Positions 1 to 12,047 of a stretch of DNA of 64,000 bases are shown piece after piece. This DNA comes from Sipunculus nudus. Its lineage: Eukaryota > Annelida > Sipuncula > Golfingiida > Sipunculidae. The notes under the pieces are model-generated. The model was not told the DNA's origin and searched no databases. It saw only the letters and a program-made list of their open reading frames with translations. The position numbers and the translations under genes were made by a program. Each line of letters opens with the position of its first letter. Position 1 is the first letter of the stretch. The DNA is taken from assembly GCA_026874595.1 (NCBI GenBank), contig CM049310.1, forward strand, positions 41,855,558-41,919,557. Direction: 5' to 3'.

Positions 1-222
1 TTTTATCTCTGACAGAAAAAAAAATTATCGTGATAATATGAATGCTTTAGACGTGCGTATATAATCGTTTATGATAGATAATGCATTTATGTAATCGATT
101 TAATCAATCTGATGATGTGTTTAATTTCATTATTTTTAAACATTGAAACCCTCATATGAGTGTTAATAAACCAAACATTATATTGTTACACAATGTACTA
201 GTTATTATTTTCTGTATTGCAG

Positions 223-448
223 TTATACGGACGTTCGGAGAGTTCACAGATTTTATAAATCTGATGGCATTAACTCCATCAAGTACAAGATCCTGTCGCT
301 GGACAAGGAAAGGCTGTACACCAGAATCCTAGTTGAAGTCGATGGACCAAAGACTCCGAAAGATGTTAAAAGATTCATGGATTATAAGCTGAAGATGTTT
401 CAAAGAGAGGGGCATATATCTGTAAGGCAATACAAAAAAAACGGATAA
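223..448 (+). CDS. Last exon of a second beta-1,4-galactosyltransferase-family gene (partial)
   Basis: This is a 3' terminal exon entered in phase 2 after a tttctgtattgcag acceptor, with 74 codons and a TAA stop. The peptide holds DGINSIKYKILSLDK and LYTRILVEVDGPKTPKDVKR, nearly the same as the last exon of the complete minus-strand gene at 21247-21442. It corresponds to the C-terminal end of the catalytic domain in B4GALT proteins (the 'DGLNSL.Y' block). The first residues (YTDVRRVHRF) and the C-terminal tail (HISVRQYKKNG) differ from the other copy, and the tail is longer. The intron just upstream also resembles the other copy's intron (shared gagtgttaataaa). Upstream exons lie beyond the left edge. 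AATAAA at 559-564 may be the polyadenylation signal. It could be a pseudogene, but this exon itself is intact. Confidence 0.85.
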
Positions 449-1569
449 ACTAGATGTATAAATCACCCAGCGATCAATGGAATTAATGGAGGTCTCCCTG
501 ACGCCCGCAACTGAGCGATAATGTAGAAACAGCTATGGAGTGTAAGGTCAAGGTCAATAATAAATATATAACTATGCATCGACTGCAAATCTATAACCTG
601 TGCCCTTATTTCAGCTATTAAAAATCAGCCATGTTGGGGATGTAACAAACGTAAAATCAGAGAAAAAAGAAATCAAGAAAAAATCAGAATAATTGATGGT
701 TTTGCACCCGTGAGTCCACACACAAAAAAGTATGAAATTATAAAAAAAAAGTCATTAACAAAGTATAGCTCCCCTTCTAGCCGTTGTAGGTGGGCGGTAG
801 GAGTTAAATAACAGTTATAACTGAAAATGGGAAAGAGGGTGTTTTCCTGTCGTTATATGTTTATCTGGTCAACCTGTTTTTATGTTAATGAGGTAAAGAA
901 ATCTATTGCACTTTTGCTCTGGGCAGAGGTTTTCCTGTCTATGTTAAGGAAAATCTTCCCGCTCGCAGATGTTTTGATCTTGAAATTAATGGTAAGAGAT
1001 AACAATGATACATATATATGATATAGAGCTGGAACTGAAAACTCGACAAAAGGTCTAAATACTTGGTGCATGTGACAGACCACCTATTACAAATTTATCA
1101 TGTTAGTTTTTATTTCAGGACAGCATTGGTCATATACGCACGGCAGGTATGAATAAAAATTATCTTGATGGGCGAACCCTCAGACGTTCACAAAATGACT
1201 GAATTTTATTAATTCAATATGTTTATGATGCATGTATCTGAACCCACTCGTATAACGTTCAGCTATCTTAGATCAGGTCATAACTTCTGATATTAGTATG
1301 ATAATTAAAATCTAGAAATTCCCAGTATTGACCGCTCTACTGTTAAACTTGAATTTATGGGTCCAGAAACCTTACATTTGACATACAAAAGCCACATTTG
1401 GTTATATAAAGAAAATGACTTTAATCTTTTTTAGGCAACTCTTAAAAGATACGTGGTGAAATAGTTTACGTGGGCGATCTCGGTCGCATATGCTAAACAT
1501 TTACTCAAACTGTCCTTAACACAGCGAGACAAATAATACAAAATAAATAGTTACCATTAGGCCAAAAGA
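449..1569. other. Intergenic, no gene recognised
   Basis: This AT-rich stretch lies downstream of the paralog exon. Open frames are at most 67 codons, with no recognisable motif. It includes a candidate AATAAA at 559-564 for the upstream gene. Confidence 0.6.
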
Positions 1570-2183
1570 TAAACCTGGGTACAACAACAAATTAAGGGGC
1601 CTAAAACGCCTGAAAAATAGGTTTCATAAACGTTAACCGACCACGTGACTGGGAAAAATTCAGGAAAACTAAAAATGAATGTATAATGTACTAATCAATT
1701 TGTTGAGGCAAAAATGAAACACTCGTCAGAACTGATGTAACCCATTAATACAAATAGAATACGTAATCCAAAAAAAACTTTTGGAAGAAAATAAATAAAA
1801 TCATTGGAACTTCAAAACTTGATGGAATCCCATCCATATTACCTGGAGGAGATCGTGTATTCAGTAATTCAATAATAGCAACAGCTTTTCATTGTTTCTT
1901 TCTGTCTCAATCTAAAGTGGGGCGATGGTGATGCGCCCTTCCCAGATATATCTCTGAGCCTGACAGGCAATTTCTTAACGAGTATTAATGTCAGTGAACA
2001 GGATGTACTTGACGCTCTCAGGTCAGTCAAAGTAGGGAAGGAATGGGGCCCAGACAGAGTCAGTCCACGGTTAATTCCCCTCAATGTGTAAGGAGGCCTT
2101 CGTTACTACCGACCTTTTGTAAGCTGCCTTGCTCAAATTGTTAAATGATGATTTTTAAATATATCTGTAACGTTTATGTGAAA

Positions 2184-2252
<69 letters not shown>

Positions 2253-2881
2253 TCGGTTTCATTCTGGATTAACGCCCAGTGATTCTATTGTGTCTTAGCT
2301 GCTAAATATTTACTATGTATATTTTTGAAACACTGGATAGAAAGAGAGATGTTAAAGTTTTATTCTTAGACATAACTCGTGCATTTGACAGAGTCTGGCA
2401 TAGAGGCTTCTTAATAAAACTGGAGAGAGCAGGTTAGCGCTTAAAATGGGTTAAATCATAGTGTCATGAGACAACAGAAGGAACTGATTAAAGGGGAATT
2501 TATCCTCTGAATGGGAAATTCTTCAAGCTGGTGTCCCGCAAGGCACTGTCTTATGACCGTTATTGCTTTTAGTTTTAATGATCGATATTTGCGAGGGGAT
2601 TATAGCAGTAACATCCGATTATCTACGGACAATACAACTATTTTTCCTGTGAATGAAAACCCTCAAAACTATGTACTCAAAATTAACCATAACCTTAAAA
2701 ACATACCTGAGTGGGCCAACTCTTGGTTTATTGAATGTTATATTCAAAAGACAGTTGTCATGTCAGTAAGTCGACAACAGTCGTTATCATCAGTGTTTTA
2801 TTATGGCAAACTCTAGTATTCCTCTTAGTCCTCATCATTAACACCTGGGGCATCATCATATTTAACGATCTATCTTGGAAG
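1570..2881 (+). mobile_element. Dead non-LTR retrotransposon (LINE, CR1/Jockey-like), 5' portion of the reverse transcriptase
   Basis: Frame-shifted plus-strand fragments read as a LINE reverse transcriptase in the correct order. First comes the pre-RT linker, then (about 1905-2090) DISLSLTGNFLTSINVSEQ and VLDALRSVKV followed by a GPDRVSPRL block. Next, about 2340-2440, is LFLDITRAFDRVWHRGF (the 'D.s.AFD.VWH' motif), then AGVPQGTV near 2530, IRLSTDNTTIFPV at about 2610-2650 and PEWANSWF with QKTVVMSVS. The catalytic [FY]ADD box is changed to STDN and many stops and frameshifts are present, so the copy is inactive. A (TA)n tract interrupts it at 2185-2251. It breaks off at an 'NDLSWK' block where the Gypsy LTR begins. 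Family assignment is by motif memory only. Confidence 0.8.
2185..2251. repeat. (TA)n microsatellite inside the LINE remnant
   Basis: About 33 uninterrupted TA units lie between two blocks of LINE reverse-transcriptase sequence. Confidence 0.95.
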
Positions 2882-2882
2882 C

Positions 2883-3096
2883 TGTGGTATTTAGTAGGTA
2901 ACAAACAACACTAGTATATTCCAAGATCCTTTATTGGATTTCACAGAAACTTTCAGCATTCACTGTAAAGAACGCCATTATTCCCCTGTTCCCTTTTCCT
3001 CACTATAACCGAAAAGACTCCAAAGAAATTCTTTTACAACCATATCCACTAGATGGCGACACCACCTTATACTCCACATATACTTGGATCACCACA
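2883..3096 (-). repeat. 3' LTR of Gypsy element A
   Basis: This 214-bp sequence is repeated in the same orientation at 12993-13206. Both copies share tttcacagaaactttcagc, aagaacgccattat and ggcgacaccacc. It begins TG and ends CA. The adjacent purine tract on the minus strand (3097-3107) marks it as the 3' LTR. Confidence 0.88.
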
Positions 3097-3144
3097 TTCT
3101 CCCCTGTAAAAATATTCCGTACATCTACATTCACAATAATTATT

Positions 3145-4260
3145 CTACTCAGTAACAAAATCTTTCAACCATCTTGGAGGTCTGTGGTCTCTTACATTTC
3201 TACGAGGTTGTTTTGGTTGCCCTTCTGTAGAAGATTCTACATCCATTATACCAGGATCACTTTCGTTCTCTTGAGAAACTGATCCATTAAAATCCACCAA
3301 CCTCACTATATTCCATGTTTTACCCTCTTCCAACACATACGTGTTTGGACGTACGCTATCCCTAACTCTCAAGGGTTTTGTAAACTTACTTTCTCCCTTT
3401 AACACACGTCTAGGTTTCTTCACTCTAACCCACTGTCCAGGTAAAAATACAGTAGTTCTTACTCTTTTCCTATTATCGAAGTCCTTCTTGCTCTAATTTG
3501 CTTATCGCTCTCGCATGTCCTTATCCCCAGGAAAGGTAGGTTCTGTAGTAACTCCTACAATATCTAGTTTGGTCCTCATATGCCTCCCATGCAATACAAT
3601 GCTACGTGATAAAGCTGTAGTCAGATGAGGAGTACATCTGTATATTGTAGATAGCAGAACACACGTTTAATATTTCTTTCTTTTAAGATATGATAAGACC
3701 ATGATAAGTCACGATCTCTTAAGGAAAACCTTCCCTACTGAACACTGATGTAAGAAATTCAATTCTGCAGTAACATTAGAAGTAAACATTACTTCTAACC
3801 AATCACTGTAATAGTCCACACGAGCAATAGCATATGAAAACATGAATATGGACCGACTATGTCAATTCCTAGTTTTCCCAATTTACCTGAAGGTAAGGGT
3901 ACAATTTGCATTTGTCCTGGTCTTGTACACACAGTTTTATAATGTAATTGTCACACAGTACAATTCTTTATTGCTTCCTGGATCTCCACATCCATCCATG
4001 GCCACCAATACAATTGTCTCAAGCTGTTCTTAGTTTTTGCTATGTCCTGGCGGTTCTCATGGGCTTTGACAATCAAATGCTTTCTAAGTGAAGCAGTAGC
4101 AATGACTCTGTCACCTCTGTACAACACTCCTTGATGTATAGACATTTCTCTCGCAACTGAAAATATGGTTAACCATCTGATTCTACATGGCTCATTTTGA
4201 CTGGCCATCCTTCCTGTACATATTCAATGACTTTTTTGCACACATTATCATTATTTGTAT
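3145..4260 (-). pseudogene. Integrase region of Gypsy element A (degenerate)
   Basis: On the minus strand, an H2C2-type integrase N-terminal remnant lies at 3951-4208 (GVLYRGDRVI, LRQLYWWPWMDVEI). Part of the catalytic core follows at about 3660-3815 (VDYYSDWLEV). The C-terminal block is at 3145-3500 (FLPGQWVRVKKP, then PNTYVLEEGKTWNIVRL). The core is incomplete, with a deletion between the DYYS block and the LHGRHMRTKLD block near 3590, and the frame is broken several times. Confidence 0.75.
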
Positions 4261-4379
4261 CATCTGTAATCTGCTGACTTGTAATATAAGTTCCCGTAAA
4301 GCTACTTGACACACTCTGACAATATCATAATCATCACAGGCTGCGTTATCTGATGTATGTGTACAGTTCTGGGGTAATC

Positions 4380-5560
4380 TACTAAGTGCATCTGCAACTA
4401 AATTTTGCTCCCCTGAACTGTATAGTCATAATAAAGTAATCTTGCATTCAACCTTGCAAATCTTATAGGTCTGTGACCTGGTCGGTTCTCAAAGTTACCC
4501 CCCTACCACACAGATATTTGTGCTACTTCTCAATAGACCAAACACATGCTAAAGTTTCTAACTCGCCAACAGAATAACTCCTTTCTGCCTCGGATAACTT
4601 GCGCGAAGCACATTTCACTAATACCTCTTCCCCCTCTTTAAGCTGAGTCATCAAAGCACCAAAACCTGACTAATAAGCGTCACATGTTACAATGGTAGGC
4701 AATGAAGGGTCAAATAATGCAAGGACTTTGCTATTTACAATAGCATGCTTAATATTGGTAAATGCAGTATCTGCAACGGCTGACCACTGAAAGTGTCTTG
4801 CCATTTGAACATCTCTGATAGGCTGAACCATGGTGGCATAATTTGGAATGAATTTAGCATAGAAACCACATAAACCAAGAAATGATTTGATCTGGTCTGC
4901 TGTCTGTGGAATTTGAGCTTCCACTATACCTTTCACCAAATCTGGATTGGTATGTAGACCTTTGCTATCAACCATGTGACCTAACACTTTGATCTGGGAC
5001 TGACCAAATTCAAACTTTGCATTCAGTTTAATGCCTGAAGCTCTGAGCTTTTCTAGAATAACTTTCAATCGTAAATCATCCTCTTCCTTAGTCGTACCTG
5101 CAACAATAATATCATCAATGAAACAAAGATCTCCTGGCAGGTCCTATAACACTGCTGACATGAGTTTCTGAAAACAGGCAGGTGCTGATGCCACACCGAA
5201 ACATACTCATTTGTAACGGAACAGACCATCCGGTGTGATAAAGGTGGTAAGGTCCCTACAGTCCTATGTTAACTCAATTTAATAATATGCAGACTTGAAA
5301 TCTAACTTTGAGAATACAGTTGATCCATGTAATTCACTTAACAAATCCTCAATTGCATCTTAAAGGCGTCTGAGGTATGTGCATACCCGTACTGCACCAT
5401 CTTTTTCCATACGACTACTATTTTGGATACCCACTCTGATGCATCAACTCTCTCAAAAATCCCTCTTCTGTCTAATCTCTTAAGCTCTAATTGCAACTGT
5501 TCTCTACTCAAATAGTACAGGTCTTACTTTCTGATGCACAAGTTGTGCCCCAGGTTTTAA
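4380..5560 (-). pseudogene. Reverse transcriptase/RNase H of Gypsy element A (degenerate)
   Basis: The minus-strand ORF at 4670-5068 carries the conserved Ty3/Gypsy run LNAKFEFGQSQIKVLGHMV, then SFLGLCGFYAKFIPNYA and an RNase H start (LFDPSLPTIVTCDAY). Just upstream in element order the catalytic box reads CFIDDIIVAGT near 5098-5140, so both aspartates remain. A stop at 4670 and frameshifts farther upstream break the polyprotein. Confidence 0.85.
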
Positions 5561-6012
5561 CTATATTCTATGCTTAGACCCTTTGACAAGACCCAACTCA
5601 TCATTAAACAAATCTGGAAATTCGGAAGGAATTTGGCATATAGGGGTATGTAAGGAAGGGTTACCCAGAGACATGGAAACAACATGATCATAGCAAAAAA
5701 AAAAAACATGAGCATCATCGGTACATGCAAGATGACAACAAGTCAAGCTTTCACCATGGATATTCACACCAAGTCCTTCCATGAGGTCTTTACCTAACAA
5801 GGCTTTTTTTTATTTTCCACCACATACCAGTTGACAACCACTGATTTAGCTTTATAATGGACCATAGCTTTAAATACACATAAAATGTTTACAACGTCAT
5901 CTATATAAGAAGTGAAGGGTTCGGCACTGGGCAGTAAACTTTTCCTCAGAAAACATTTATCAAAAAGATCCAGGTTCATGAATGAAGCATCCGCTGCTGA
6001 ATCAACCGTCAC
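5561..6012 (-). pseudogene. Aspartic protease region of Gypsy element A
   Basis: The minus-strand frame begins MTVDSAADASFMNLDLF. VDSAA sits where retroelement proteases have the D-S/T-G active site, although G is replaced by A. The adjoining ORF (5561-5800) has LGKDLMEGLGVNIHG, the usual link between protease and reverse transcriptase. A frameshift near 5797 separates the two. Confidence 0.65.
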
Positions 6013-6133
6013 GGTAACTAGAATACTGTTGACAATAACTGTATAACTGACATCCTGCTTGACCGGCTTTAGTGGCGATCTACTGGAAACCGAAGTACTG
6101 CAAATGGATGCTCAGATTCTCATAATTTTTTAG

Positions 6134-6325
6134 TTAATTTTGTCTCACTTGACTCGGGATATTTTCAGACCTCGGTGTCACACTATTAAGGGTACCAGTC
6201 AGTTTACTCCTGCATTGACTTGCAAAATATCCAACCTTACCACATGCAGCACATTTCTTATTTCTGTCTGGACAGGCGGTACTGTTTGCTAAATGACTGG
6301 TCGAGCCCCAACGAAAACATCTCAT
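6134..6325 (-). pseudogene. Gag zinc-knuckle region of Gypsy element A
   Basis: Minus strand: two nucleocapsid CCHC knuckles can be recognised, but both are damaged. The first reads CFRWGSTSHLANSTAC, with the second cysteine changed to W. The second reads CAACGKVGYFASQC, with the histidine changed to Y. This lies right beside the insertion point of element B; the capsid half of gag is 6 kb away at 12355. Confidence 0.75.
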
Positions 6326-6383
6326 GACTCCAGTACTAGCAGTAGTAGCAGTGGCATTGTGACTGGATGCCTGCTCATGTATA

Positions 6384-6634
6384 TGTAGTAGGATTTGGCA
6401 GGATTCTACCGGACTCGGGAAGCCGACCTCTGCACTTTTGGGACCTCGGATCTGACGTCACCCGGACATGCGCAGAAGGCTGGGGGTTTGGACAGCATGA
6501 AGACAAGGATTCTTTAATGTGATAATAAAACAGTATTTATCCTCTTGAATCTTGGGTCTTTTCTGCCATCGACCACCTACAGGTGAGCGTACAGATAGCT
6601 CACACATGTGGACATAATGTAAAATACGTCTACA
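6384..6634 (+). repeat. 5' LTR of element B
   Basis: TG...CA ends. It shares atttggcaggatt, ttttgggacctcgga, acccggacatgcgcagaagg, gacagcatgaagacaagga and agctcacacatgtgga with the copy at 12048-12288. AATAAA occurs inside, as expected for an LTR polyadenylation signal. Confidence 0.9.
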
Positions 6635-6949
6635 ATGGCGACGACGGTGACATATTCGTCAAAACATTGACGGACTGAAGCGGGCTTGCTCCATCTTGTC
6701 TGGAATCCCGTTTGCAATTTAAGAGGCCGTTTTACAGTTAATTCAACATGTTTCATGACGGGATTTAATTGTTTCATCCTGAGTTTGGACAACTTTCATT
6801 AATCAGGTATATACTTCCGTACAACTGTTATTCTCTTCCGCTTGGCTAATTTGACTAACACTTGCAGTGAGAAGCTCCGTATCTTTTAAATTGCCTCGCT
6901 TTCCTCTACTTTTCATGTGATACAGCAATCTCGATCACGTGTACAATGC

Positions 6950-7335
6950 CTTCACTTAACTGAGCCCTTAAAAGCATAAAAGTCACTTTCAGTGATCTAC
7001 TGATTGATTTTATCTCACAAAGAGCCATTTTACTCTCAGTGAACTGTTTCGTGAACTGCTAAGTGATTTATCTGAGTCACTCGGTGAACAGTGATTGATT
7101 TTCTCACTGTGAGTCGCTTACTGTCAGTGACCAGAGTGAATTAGTCTCACTGATAACAATTTACACTCGGTGAACTGTTTAGTGATTATCTCACTGAGAG
7201 CCTCTTTCTCTCAGTGTACTGCTTAGTAATTTTTTCTCACAGTTATTTTGGCTCCCAGTGGTCTGTTTTGCGCACCATTTTGTCTCACTCGAGAGACTTT
7301 TCATTATCTCACTACATTCTTTTAACAATTCAATT
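6950..7335 (+). repeat. Degenerate ~45-bp tandem repeat in the leader of element B
   Basis: About seven diverged units share a tctcactgagagcc...ctcagtgaactgtttagtgatt pattern. TCACTG/CAGTGA words recur throughout, and weaker versions continue at 7690-8060. No open frame runs through it. It lies in the 1.8-kb leader between the 5' LTR and the ORF. Confidence 0.6.
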
Positions 7336-8431
7336 AAACACTCGATTATTTCAGAGTTACTTTTACTTTCCCGTTCAGTTATAGTCACTTCCTAGAATCG
7401 GTTTCAACTGTAGCTTGACAACTCGGTTAAATTATCCCAGCATACGTCGGAGTCATTGACTTAAACTTCGATTTTCACATAAAGTTTGCTGTATTTGAAC
7501 CTGTCTGCAATATTAGTACCCCCTCTTTTATCATTTTAGAGGAGAGATAATACCATTACCGCTAACAGTTCGCATTTTACTTAAGTCTACTTAAGTTGCA
7601 TCGTCACATTTATTATAAGTATATATGTTATATGCTGTACACGGATAACAACTACATTTGATTAAATAGGGTGACAAATAATTGCATTCACTTCAGGCTT
7701 TCCAGTGACATACTTCCTTGATGTTTATTAAATTTATGCAAATAATTCCAGGGTTTAGTCGTAAAATTGGTGCTCTTGGCAATCGAACCAATGACTTGGT
7801 GGATGTAACTTACATTTACTGGGAATCCTTGAAGTGTTCTCTAGCCATTGAGTTAAATTGACTCTTTTTTCTTGTTCTTTTGAGCGAATTTATATTCACT
7901 GGAAATCCTAGCGACCCAGTGATATTCACTGGATGTGAATAACATTGAGTTGGAAATATCCAAGTGATACACTTGATAAGAATTTGCTTATCACAGGAAG
8001 ACTCTCTTTGATACCTCGTGATATCTGTACATTTACTAGAAAGTATTCAAGTGATATTTGCAATGTGAATGATTAAAATTCATTGGTAGTTTATTTATTA
8101 TAAGTAACCATAAATCATAAATAATAGTTGCTGTAACGTATGGATTGAACTCTCTCTTGCTTTTATTTCAAGTCACATTGACATTCATAGTGTTTTTCAA
8201 TATAAAAGAGTCACTTTTGAGGTGATTTGGTTTGTGTGGCCTCTTTTTCCCATATGTCGGCTGAGCTGGTGATTAGAATGAGGGACTCATGAACCTGATT
8301 ACAGATTAACGAGACTCTTACTGCTTTATGTGTCCTAGATTCTCTATGTTTCATAGATAATCAAGAAATATATACACGCTAGTAGTATATACAATTTTTG
8401 CACTACTTCATATAAAGCCAGAACTACTATC

Positions 8432-9583
8432 ATGGCTTTACCATTGGATCTGTCCACGGCGACACTAAGGCAAATGTTGGAGGTGCAACCGCATATTCTT
8501 ACCCAGGAAGCTGCAATAAGAATAACATTCCTTCGAGATGAGAAGCCAAATTTTTGTCTCCAAGATCTTGAGACGGCTACTGGGGTTAGTTTAAGCATTT
8601 GGCAAGAATTAGCAGATGGACGTCGGATACTTCCGCAAACTCAAGGTGCTACAGCCATTTTAACAGATAAGGGGAGTATATCCTTACATTTTGATCATAG
8701 TGAACCGGAACTAGACAAGATTCTGCGCGCCTACCCTAGAGCAAGCATATACAGAGGCCATAGTCGGAATAAAAGAGCCCTTAACAATAACGGGTCAGGG
8801 TACAATACGCCGTTGCATTCTGTCGCAGGTTCAGCAGAATATCCTTTGGAGCGATGGCAGTCATGAGAGCATCTGCCAGACTATTTAATCTATCCTGAGG
8901 GGCGACAGCAAACTCCTTTTCAAGATGTCTCGTACAGGGAACATGAAGACCAGTGTAATGGATGTTTTCATGATTACGACGTCCCACCAGCTTCAGTTGA
9001 AATGTAGCGCCAACATGAGGCAGCTCAAAGGCCAACACCATGCCTTGTGCCATTATATGAAGAAAAACATCCAATGGATCATAGCCAGTACCCTGTCTCC
9101 TTAACAGAGCATAGGGGAAGTCATTATGACACACGTCCGATGGAACATACGAGCACAAAGTATAATTCCCACTCAAACTGTTACACTAATCATTCTATTA
9201 GGGATAATAGCCATTGGAAGCATTCTAGTTATAGACATCATAAAAGATATCATAGGGTTCATAGGAATCAACACAGACCCAGCTCATCTGAAACTGATTC
9301 AGATGCATCTTGTGGACAACGTAGGCGACGTAGACGTTGCTCCAGCTCTTCTAGCTCAAGTTCTTCAGGCCATAGTGGCTTTTCATCTAGCTCCTCTTCA
9401 TCTGGTTCAGGACGTCACTACAGTCCAGTAAGAAGGCTGAGATGCCATCGTTCTTCAAGTTCATCAAACCAATTAAGTTCTCATACTTCATACAGACAAC
9501 AAGGACGTCGGCATTCTTCATATAACACTGGAAGATGTCACAAATTAAAAGTCGGGGAGCTGGAAGGAGAAATTGAGAAATAG
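8432..9583 (+). pseudogene. Broken ORF of element B: HhH-like N-terminus plus Arg/Ser-rich tail
   Basis: One frame runs for 384 codons with two in-frame stops: TGA at 8864-8866 and TAG at 9005-9007. The first 60 residues read as helix-hairpin-helix (ComEA-type) halves: LDLSTATLRQMLEV, then AAIRITFLRDEKPNFC and LQDLETATGVSL. That match is from the family pattern ('L.TAt..eL..lpGi....A..I...R....F...eDL') and is not certain. Residues about 240-350 are very rich in His, Arg and Ser, with CGQRRRRRRC and serine runs, like RS-domain or nucleic-acid-binding tails. The ATG at 8432 has an A at -3 relative to the start. The minus-strand frame across 8781-9176 is taken as a shadow. Confidence 0.6.
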
Positions 9584-10320
9584 ATTGAGCTGCAACAAAA
9601 AGAGTGAGGAATGGAACAAGCAATAATCACTGTAATTGGAGAAAGAGAGAAACAAAATTGCTGTTACCACGCATAAGAACTCCGCTTTGAAGGAAGGTGT
9701 TCGCACGTTAGAGGAGACCTTTGCATGTAAAGAGTCATCATTGGCCAAGATGTCATCACACGCTGAAGAAAGATTCCTCGAACAAGACGTGCAAATCTCT
9801 AGTCTTCAGAAATGGGTAAAGACGTTTGAGGAAACCGTAACTTAAGAGATCGTCACACGTGATAAACAAATCGCTGGTCTCAAGGATGAGATCAGACTCC
9901 TTGAAGAGTTTGTTGGGCGGAAAAAGAAGCGTGTCAAAAAAAAGAAAAAACAATTGCTGATAGAAACAAAGGACATAACATCAAACTACGTGGGTCTCAC
10001 GAGATTCTGGAAGCTGAGCATAGTAAACTTCAGGCAGAATTCCTAAAGACCAAATCACAGCTACAGGTGTTACAACTGAAGAAGAACAAGTTCACCAAAA
10101 ATTTCAGTAAAGGTCAGGACGACTGTGAACTACAGGAAACCATCGAGAGTAGTGGGGAAGAACAGAGCATCCAGAATTCCTGAAGACCAAATCACAGCTG
10201 CAGGTGTTAAAACTGAAGAAGAACAAGTTCACCAAAGGTTCCAGTAAAGGTCAGGACGACTGTGAATCACAGGAAACCATCGAGAGTAGTGGGGAAGAAC
10301 AGAGCATCCCGAAAAGTAAA
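9584..10320 (+). pseudogene. Coiled-coil continuation of the element B gene (frameshifted)
   Basis: After the stop at 9581-9583, another frame (9636-9845) reads through heptad-like sequence (EGVRTLEETFACKESSLAKM, SSLQKWVKTFEETV), then past a stop DKQIAGLKDEIRLLEEFVGR and a lysine run (KKKRVKKKKK). The composition suggests a long coiled coil with basic patches, joined to the upstream ORF in an intact ancestor (inference). A 137-bp tandem duplication at about 10036-10308 falls at the end. Confidence 0.5.
10036..10308 (+). repeat. 137-bp tandem duplication in element B
   Basis: Two nearly identical adjacent copies (10036-10172 and 10173-10308) share gaccaaatcacagct and gaagaagaacaagttcacca. The period is not a multiple of three, so the duplication itself would shift the frame. 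Confidence 0.85.
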
Positions 10321-10389
10321 CATATTCTTGAGAAAGAGCTCCCCAGGGTCCCAACGCAGTTAGAAAAACAAGAGACTTTGTAGGGAAAG

Positions 10390-12033
10390 TTCAAAGCAAA
10401 TGTAAAACGCATGAAACCTCAGATATTCATCTCACATCAGCAGCCATTGCAGCAATAACAAGAACCAGATAATGCTGACGTACTGCGGCCAGAGTGTCCG
10501 TTCATTGAAAAACAGCAAGAGAATATGAAGTTTCAGCATGAAAAAAAGATTTACTAGAAGACGGGCTGGTCTTGTCTAGATGTGCTACCTGCTCATACAA
10601 ATTCTTTAATATCCATGCTGAACGGTAGGTCCGAAGATCACAAATGACAAAGGTTGCAGCCTACAGAATGAACACAGAGTCTAAACAAATAATTTGGTAA
10701 TTCCATAGGCAAAGACTACCACTTTTGAGCAGAATGAGAATAGCAATTAAGGTCAGCACCAGTTGTATGGTTGTTGTTATCGGTTGCTTGGACTTCGGTT
10801 CTCGTTCAATTGGCATAGCTGGCGAATGAGGTTCGCAACTCGGGGACTGAAATAGACAATCTAACAGAAATATATGTGTTGTTACTTCTACTGTTAAATA
10901 TATGGGGTTTAATCATAAACCTGGCTAACCTTTATCACGTTTGCCTCTAAACAGCCACCTGAATTCCTTGTAAGCAGAGAAAAACTACTGGACAAATGAA
11001 TTGATAAGCGACCTTTAAATGAATGGAGATAAAAACTGCTTTAAACTGATATTAAACTTAGCCAGACCCGACGTGTTTTGAATTGTCCATGATCCAGTTT
11101 CAGAGAAAGATGGCTCGGACAAGAAAGCTCAGCACATTTTCCGGTATTCATGAAGATCGTTCCAATAGGAGCAGGAGCTTCATCAAGAAGGAAACTTTCA
11201 TAGAGGAAGCTGTCTAATAACTGAATATTGGAACTTTGTATCTGTTAGTCTGTGAAACGCCTAATTTGAATACAAATGCATATATGCAGTTTGGCTGATA
11301 AATACTTACTCCATCCGTAAAAGCCTTGGAACGACAGGTCAATATAGACGCCATGGTTTTCAAAAATTGCCGAGGTACACTCGAATGTAATGTACCACTG
11401 GCAACAACCATCAGGATCTACCGCCATCTTCGTATACCAACCAAGGGAATATTTCCTGACCAGCGAGAAGGCTAGTGAAGTGTACGATCTCGACTAGTCA
11501 CTGCTATGATTCCAATACAAGATGGTCCATGCTTGAATGAAACTAAACCTCGATAACGAATAAATTTGTTATAGATAATAATAACGGCTATTTTTCTGGA
11601 AGTTCATAAAATGGTTAGAGATAGGCTGCTCTTCCTTGTTTATAAGCCGAATGTGCTTTAGTGATTTGATTTATATCATTCATATATTCATATTTACACA
11701 ATTAAGATATGCGAGTTCACTCTATAGATAAGTGTAACAGTAATACAGTCCTCTTGTAATGCGATGTTGCTATTAACAAAGCCCACCAGATTATTTTGCC
11801 TGGGTTATCTTCTTGATTCATTTGTCTGTGCTGACGAAACGCAGACATAACTTTGTGCTTATTGTATCCTTTAAGTAGTTACACCTTGGTTTAGTCGGAT
11901 TGGCTTGAAGACCAAGGAGCACCTAAATTTCTGTTTAATTTAGTTATGAAACAAGTTCAAATGTTAGTTACGAATAACATAATTGATGTTGGTCCTCTCC
12001 CAGTAAACTTGTCAGAATGGGACTTTAGTTTAC
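10390..12033 (+). other. 3' non-coding interior of element B
   Basis: Only short open frames (at most 75 codons) and no pol motif on either strand. It lies between the broken gene and the polypurine tract at 12034-12047. Confidence 0.55.
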
Positions 12034-12047
12034 AAGAGGGGGAGGAA

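Noticed and set aside
1869-2084. 71-codon minus-strand frame
   Set aside because: Shadow of the plus-strand LINE block that encodes DISLSLTGNFL and the GPDRVSPRL segment.
8781-9176. 131-codon minus-strand frame inside element B
   Set aside because: It overlaps the plus-strand frame, which continues on both sides in one phase with protein-like composition. The minus frame matches no family I know and lacks support outside this stretch.
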